Part shown: positions 36,135-39,597 of the stretch, piece by piece
Layout: every line of letters begins with the position of its first letter
How positions within the stretch are numbered: position 1 is the stretch's first letter
Source of the DNA: Pseudomonadota bacterium
GTDB taxonomy: Bacteria > Desulfobacterota > Desulfobulbia > Desulfobulbales > DAOVYS01
Length of the DNA stretch: 39,597 bases
Assembly: GCA_030635485.1 (NCBI GenBank)
Contig: DAOVYS010000002.1
Span: forward strand, 1 to 39,597
Reading direction: 5' to 3'
Program-made: the position numbers and the translations under genes
Notes under the pieces: model-generated
What the model saw: only the letters and a program-made list of their open reading frames with translations
Databases searched by the model: none
Told to the model about the DNA's origin: nothing

Positions 36135-36174
36135 GAAACAACGGATTCGGCCGTAGCGTAAAGGCTCCTGTTTC
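36135..36174 (-). ncRNA. L10-leader-like autoregulatory hairpin upstream of rplJ
   Basis: On the minus strand, nested stems GAAACA/TGTTTC, GGA/TCC and GCC/GGC close on the loop TTTACGCTAC. They are separated on the 3' side by the bulges CGAA (4 bases) and GT (2 bases). The L10 leader family has a GAxACAGxxGG ... CCGAGG arrangement with an asymmetric bulge bound by the L10-L12 complex. The motif GAAACAGGAGCC ... GGCCGAATCC resembles it. It lies about 95 bp before rplJ, where excess L10 would repress rplJL. The match is by eye and from memory of the family. Confidence 0.5.
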
Positions 36175-36583
36175 AGGACGGACAATATTTGAAAATCTTG
36201 ATTTGTTAAAAGCAGTCGAGGTCGACCAGAACAGACAAAGTGCTCTAAAAATCGGGCTGTTTAAAACACGAAATTCAACACACCTGATTGCAATACAATG
36301 ACTGATTAGTCTAGGCAGGCCACCATTTTTCGCTGATTAAACCTTTTTAAAAAGGTACCCGCTGTCTTTGACATCAAAACTGCTCACACTCTTCCATCAG
36401 GATGCTCTAAAAAACTACGGTGCATCCTGAATCGTCACTGCCCCACTATTCCCAATGGGACAACAATTTTTTCTACGTCCCGCTTCTGCCTGAAGCAGAA
36501 ACTTTAAAGATAACAACAACTCAATAAAATCTCTGCCAACTCTTCCACTTCTATCAGAGCAAAATGGTACGCGGATAAATTTA
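36175..36583. other. Long rplA-rplJ intergenic region
   Basis: More than 400 bp without a gene. It contains a perfect 9-bp stem TCAGGATGC (36397-36405) / GCATCCTGA (36422-36430) with a T-rich loop on the minus strand, a short TTCTGC/GCAGAA hairpin near 36484-36500, and AACCTTTTTAAAAAGGT around 36340-36356. The length suits a rplJ promoter plus an autoregulated leader. Confidence 0.5.
36510..36539 (-). promoter_or_regulatory. Candidate promoter for rplJL-rpoBC
   Basis: On the minus strand TTGGCA (complement of 36534-36539) is followed after 18 bp by TGTTAT (complement of 36510-36515). Each is five or four of six matches to consensus. It would produce a leader of about 460 bases containing the hairpins described. 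The match is modest and other starts are possible. Confidence 0.3.
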
Positions 36584-37306
36584 TTATGAATAAAAATCAG
36601 GCTGTTTAACCAAAGTGCGAAGTTCCATGGGATCAACCTTAATCCCCGGACCCATTGTAGTAGACAGGCTTACACTCTTAAGATATACGCCCTTGGCTGA
36701 AGATGGCTTCAATTGAATGATTTTGTCAACAAAAGCCAGGATGTTGTCTTTCAGTTTGGATACTCCAAAGGAGGTCTTTCCGACCATGGCATGAACCACA
36801 CCGGCCTTGTCTACCCTGAAGTCAACCTTTCCTGACTTGATTTCCTGGACCACTCTAGCCACGTCAAAAGTTACAGTGCCCACTTTGGCATTAGGCATCA
36901 TTCCGCGGGGACCGAGAATACGGCCGATCTTCCCTACAGTGCCCATCATGTCGGGTGTGGCAATAGTCTTATCAAATTCAAGCCAGCCTTCCTTGATCTT
37001 GTCAACATATTCATCCGCTCCGGCGTAATCCGCTCCGGCGTCAAGGGCCTCCTTCTGTTTCTCCCCCTTGGCAAACACCAGAACCTTCACGTTCTTGCCG
37101 ATACCATGCGGGAGAACAATAGTGTTCCTGACCATCTGGTCCGCATGTCTCGGATCTACGCCCAACCGAATCGCAATATCCATTGACTCGTCAAATTTTG
37201 CATATCTACATTGCAGGGCCGTATCAATGCCTTTCTCAAGTTCAAACATCGTTCCGGCCTCAATATCCGCTGTTTTATTTCTATAATTCTTGCCTCGTCT
37301 AGCCAT
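36584..37306 (-). CDS. rplA: 50S ribosomal protein L1
   Basis: The 240-residue L1 stalk protein moves deacylated tRNA out of the E site and usually represses rplK-rplA translation. It begins MARRGKNYRNKTADIEAGTM and contains RNTIVLPHGIGKNVKVLVFA and GRILGPRGMMPNAKVGTVTF, family landmarks. It starts at ATG 37306. The 199-bp gap to rplK is much longer than the near-contiguous arrangement in E. coli and holds a family-2 repeat. Confidence 0.98.
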   Translation of the reverse strand: MARRGKNYRNKTADIEAGTMFELEKGIDTALQCRYAKFDESMDIAIRLGVDPRHADQMVRNTIVLPHGIGKNVKVLVFAKGEKQKEALDAGADYAGADEYVDKIKEGWLEFDKTIATPDMMGTVGKIGRILGPRGMMPNAKVGTVTFDVARVVQEIKSGKVDFRVDKAGVVHAMVGKTSFGVSKLKDNILAFVDKIIQLKPSSAKGVYLKSVSLSTTMGPGIKVDPMELRTLVKQPDFYS

Positions 37307-37346
37307 GATACCCTACCGACCTCAAACGTTTTTGTTGTTTTTTTCT

Positions 37347-37444
37347 AACCCAGATAAACTGAAATTTTTAAAGGTCCTGGACTCTTTTCAGTACCCCCCT
37401 TAAGGGGTATAAGCACCTTAGAAAATATCTTCTAAGGTACTAAA
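37347..37444 (+). repeat. Family-2 palindromic repeat, copy 1 (98 bp), rplK-rplA spacer
   Basis: The unit runs from AACCCAGATAAACTG to CTAAGGTACTAAA. It contains two internal palindromes: TACCCC (37392) / GGGGTA (37404-37409) centred on TTAA, and ACCTTAGAA (37415-37423) / TTCTAAGGT (37430-37438). A second copy in the opposite orientation lies at 39294-39447. The first about 65 bases of the two differ at only a handful of positions. No coding potential is seen. Confidence 0.85.
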
Positions 37445-37505
37445 TTCTCCGCAATTTTTAAAGCATGACCAAGCGAAGCCTCAGTCAACTGACAATAAAA
37501 GCCCT

Positions 37506-37931
37506 TTAGTTGCCGACAATTAAGCCGCAGCTCTTTGCGGTTCCCTCAATAATCCGCATAGCCGCCTCAATGTCATTGGCATTCAAGTCAGGCATCTTTA
37601 ATTCGGCGATTTCCTTAACTTTTTCTCTGGAAACCGTTGCGACACGATCTCTTCTCGGATTACTCGAACCCTTATCTATGCCCACGGCCTTGAACAGCAA
37701 TATGGATGCCGGCGGTGTCTTGGTGATAAACGAAAAGGAACGGTCCGCATACACGGTGATGACTACCGGAATAATCATGTCGCCTTCTTTCTGGGTCTTT
37801 GCGTTAAAGGCCTTGCAAAACTCCATAATATTTACGCCGTGCTGGCCAAGGGCCGGCCCTACCGGCGGAGACGGGTTGGCCTTCCCAGCCGGAATCTGAA
37901 GTTTTATAAATGCTGAAATCTTTTTTGCCAT
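37506..37931 (-). CDS. rplK: 50S ribosomal protein L11
   Basis: The 141-residue protein of the GTPase centre reads MAKKISAFIKLQIPAGKANP and has PPVGPALGQHGVNIMEFCKA in the proline-rich N-terminal domain targeted by thiostrepton. The C-terminal rRNA-binding domain includes FITKTPPASILLFKAVGIDK. L11 is also needed for RelA activation. It starts at ATG 37931 with AAGGTGAGA upstream, 62 bp after nusG. Confidence 0.98.
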   Translation of the reverse strand: MAKKISAFIKLQIPAGKANPSPPVGPALGQHGVNIMEFCKAFNAKTQKEGDMIIPVVITVYADRSFSFITKTPPASILLFKAVGIDKGSSNPRRDRVATVSREKVKEIAELKMPDLNANDIEAAMRIIEGTAKSCGLIVGN

Positions 37932-37993
37932 TTTATCTCACCTTAAATTATGTTCAACTTCCGCACCTGACACATCAGTCCGGACTATAAAAT

Positions 37994-38524
37994 CTACCCT
38001 CTGGTCACCTGGAAAAAATCGAGTTCGACCGGAGTTTCTCTCCCAAAAATACTGACAAGGACACGCACCCGGCCTTTATCCGAATTTACCTGATCTACAA
38101 TGCCCTGAAAATTTGAAAAGGGTCCATCAACCACACGAACACTATCTCCCTCCTCAAACATTACCTTTGGTCTCGGCTTTTCAGCCCCCTCTTTAATCCT
38201 GCTGATAATCTTCTCCGCATCTTCATCAGACAACGGTTCCGGATTGAGGTCGTTTCCTACAAAGCCGGTAATCTTAGGAGTTCCTCGCACCGTATGCCAG
38301 GTTTCATCGTTTAATTCCACGTTCAACAGCATATATCCGGGGAAAAATTTCCTTGCTGAGGTACGTTTGGCTCCTTTGAACATCTCAACGACCTGTTCCG
38401 TGGGCACAAGAATCTCCCCAAAGAGTTCCTCCTGACCAGCATTTTTTATCCGTTCCTGCATTGCGGTCTTTGCCTTCTCCTCAAAGCCGGAATAAGTATG
38501 CAGGATGTACCATTTTTTAGCCAT
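37994..38524 (-). CDS. nusG: Transcription termination/antitermination protein NusG
   Basis: The 176-residue factor binds the RNA polymerase clamp helices with its N-terminal domain (MAKKWYILHTYSGFEEKAKT, FFPGYMLLNVELNDETWHTV). It contacts Rho or S10 with its C-terminal KOW domain (FEEGDSVRVVDGPFSNFQGI). I start at ATG 38524. An upstream in-frame start adds 11 residues unlike the family. It follows secE by 63 bp, the usual arrangement. Confidence 0.97.
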   Translation of the reverse strand: MAKKWYILHTYSGFEEKAKTAMQERIKNAGQEELFGEILVPTEQVVEMFKGAKRTSARKFFPGYMLLNVELNDETWHTVRGTPKITGFVGNDLNPEPLSDEDAEKIISRIKEGAEKPRPKVMFEEGDSVRVVDGPFSNFQGIVDQVNSDKGRVRVLVSIFGRETPVELDFFQVTRG

Positions 38525-38587
38525 TCGGTTTACCGTCCAAGTATTGCCCGATCTCACTTATGTGATGGGCACTTGTCAAAACTTAAC

Positions 38588-38869
38588 TCAGTTCAGGATA
38601 AGGCTTATCATCTTTCCCAAAAAGAGATCGACTGCTCCAAGATACACGGAGATGAGCATTACCAGAATAACCACCACCACAGTTGACCCAAGAGTCTGTT
38701 TTCTCTCCGGCCAGGAAATTTTGCCGAATTCAGTCTTAACCTCAGCGGAAAAATGTTTTATCCGCTCCAGTTGAAATCCGATATTGTTGTCGGCTGGCTG
38801 CTGCTCAGACACAGCCCTCTTCTTCTTGCCTGTGCTCTCCGACTTCTTATGTGCTATAACTTTTGCCAC
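38588..38869 (-). CDS. secE: Protein translocase subunit SecE
   Basis: The protein (about 93 residues) clamps the two halves of SecY. A charged N-terminal part is followed by the amphipathic helix with FSAEVKTEFGKISWPERKQT, the SecE signature, and one membrane helix (VVVVILVMLISVYLGAVDLF). It is the short, single-span form common outside enterobacteria. I prefer GTG 38869, 6 bp after AGGG. A GTG six codons upstream (38887) has its purine-rich stretch too close. Confidence 0.93.
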   Translation of the reverse strand: MAKVIAHKKSESTGKKKRAVSEQQPADNNIGFQLERIKHFSAEVKTEFGKISWPERKQTLGSTVVVVILVMLISVYLGAVDLFLGKMISLILN

Positions 38870-39005
38870 GTCAATCCCTGATAACACCTATCCACAAACG
38901 GCCCTTTTTTGTATTCGGATTTCAGGGGTCAGGTACCGACATAAAACAACTGCCTCAGTCCTTGACGGGCCTTTGGAAAGTGTAAAAAACATTCAAATAA
39001 AAAAA

Positions 39006-39082
39006 TGGCAGGCCAGGAGGGACTCGAACCCCCAACATCCGGATTTGGAGTCCGGCGCTCTACCAATTAGAGCTACTGGCCT
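39006..39082 (-). tRNA. tRNA-Trp (anticodon CCA)
   Basis: The minus strand folds as a tRNA of 77 nt. The acceptor stem AGGCCAG pairs with CTGGCCT, followed by discriminator G and an encoded CCA end. The D-arm is GCTC...GAGC, the anticodon stem CGGA/TCCG carries the loop CTCCAAA (anticodon CCA, tryptophan), and the T-arm is GGGGGTTCGAGTCCCTC. It lies between rpmG and secE, a usual place in proteobacterial tuf-secE-nusG regions, and is probably processed from their transcript. Confidence 0.96.
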
Positions 39083-39093
39083 ACCTCATCAGA

Positions 39094-39243
39094 TTATTTG
39101 GTTTCCTTGTGAAGTGTATGAGTTCTACAAAAACGGCAGTATTTCTTAAATTCCAACTTCTGCGGGGTCAGCCGTTTATTCTTCGTGGTTGTGTAGTTTC
39201 TGCGTTTGCACTCAGTGCATCCCAGTGTAATTATAGTTCTCAT
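39094..39243 (-). CDS. rpmG: 50S ribosomal protein L33, zinc-binding type
   Basis: A 49-residue frame reads MRTIITLGCTECKRRNYTTT and continues KNKRLTPQKLEFKKYCRFCR, typical of L33. The zinc ligands are present as Cys9, Cys12, Cys36 and Cys39, so this is the zinc-containing form. It starts at ATG 39243 and ends 11 bp before the 5' end of tRNA-Trp. The upstream gap to the second tuf is 253 bp and mostly occupied by a family-2 repeat. Confidence 0.96.
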   Translation of the reverse strand: MRTIITLGCTECKRRNYTTTKNKRLTPQKLEFKKYCRFCRTHTLHKETK

Positions 39244-39293
39244 ACCAATATCCTTAAAACCGAACCGGCAAAGCCGGACTAATATTTCACCAT

Positions 39294-39447
39294 TTTAGTA
39301 CCTTAGAAAATATTTTCTGCACGTTTCCAACCCCTCAAGAAGGTACTGAAATGAGTGGCAAAAAATATTTTCGTGAAGATACTTATACCCCTTAAGGGGG
39401 TACTAAACAGAGTCCAGGGCCTTTAAAAATTCCAGTTTATCTGGGTT
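39294..39447 (-). repeat. Family-2 palindromic repeat, copy 2 (154 bp), tuf-rpmG spacer
   Basis: Read on the minus strand it begins AACCCAGATAAACTG and ends TTTTCTAAGGTACTAAA, the same ends as copy 1 at 37347. It is 56 bp longer because the palindromic module occurs twice: ACCCCTTAAGGGGGTACTAAA (near 39392-39412) and CCCCTCAAGAAGGTACTGAAA (near 39331-39351), each next to an AAAATATTTTC block (near 39307 and 39362). The copy is in inverted orientation to copy 1. Confidence 0.85.
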
Positions 39448-39496
39448 GAGAGTGGGAGGGAAACGTACGTAAAGCCCACCCAGTCCTTTATTCACC

Positions 39497-39597
39497 TTAT
39501 TCAATAATTTCGTTGATCACGCCGGCGCCTACCGTACGTCCGCCTTCGCGTATTGCAAAACGAAGTTCCTTCTCCATGGCAATCGGGGTGATCAACA
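39497..39597 (-). CDS. tuf: Elongation factor Tu, second copy (3' end only, cut by window edge)
   Basis: The last 33 codons and stop of a second tuf gene read in from the right edge. All 101 bases are identical to the 3' end of the complete tuf at 21696. A further 6 bp after the stop (ttcacc on the plus strand) also match, after which the sequences diverge. Two tuf genes, one after fusA and one before secE, are common in proteobacteria, and such pairs are kept alike by gene conversion. Confidence 0.95.
   Translation of the reverse strand, partial: LITPIAMEKELRFAIREGGRTVGAGVINEIIE

Overview
The window is a core housekeeping region of a Gram-negative bacterium, most likely a member of the Desulfobacterota (the former Deltaproteobacteria, sulfate-reducer-like). 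This rests on three inferences: the gene order secY-map-infA-rpmJ-rpsM without adk, the style of the proteins, and the cobalamin-dependent ribonucleotide reductase next door. No database search was possible. It holds a left flank of plus-strand accessory genes and then one very long run of minus-strand genes for translation and transcription.

Plus-strand flank (1-5012). It starts with the 3' end of a UbiA-family prenyltransferase. Next come a pair of NrdR-type boxes in front of nrdJ (class II ribonucleotide reductase) and a spacer holding a hairpin repeat, a good promoter and a short remnant resembling an HI0074/HEPN-type nucleotidyltransferase partner. A tandem-domain universal stress protein follows. 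A strong bidirectional hairpin terminator at 4977-5006 separates this flank from the converging ribosomal genes.

Minus-strand block (39597 down to 5035), in transcription order: tuf (second copy, cut by the window edge), rpmG, tRNA-Trp, secE, nusG, rplK, rplA, rplJ, rplL, rpoB, rpoC, rpsL, rpsG, fusA, tuf, rpsJ, rplC, rplD, rplW, rplB, rpsS, rplV, rpsC, rplP, rpmC, rpsQ, rplN, rplX, rplE, rpsN, rpsH, rplF, rplR, rpsE, rpmD, rplO, secY, map, infA, rpmJ, rpsM, rpsK, rpsD, rpoA, rplQ. The beta, str, S10, spc and alpha operons are therefore joined end to end. Internal control points visible in the sequence are an L10-leader-like hairpin before rplJ, an attenuator-like hairpin between rplL and rpoB, and promoters before rpsL and before fusA. 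Many genes start with TTG or GTG, chosen here from Shine-Dalgarno placement.

The unexpected part is in the spacers, which are long for such operons. Two families of palindromic repeats sit in them. Family 1 has terminal inverted repeats of the type GTAAGCGTTCACC and a core like CGTGCAGATG. It occurs downstream of nrdJ and in the rpoA, rpsD, infA, rplE and rpoB spacers, all recognisable copies in one orientation. Its ends coincide with the stop codons of rpoB and rplE. Family 2 is a pair of inverted copies, 98 and 154 bp, that bracket rplK-nusG-secE-tRNA-Trp-rpmG. I found no defence system, prophage, CRISPR array or intact mobile gene. The repeat families are the best candidates for something not yet described.
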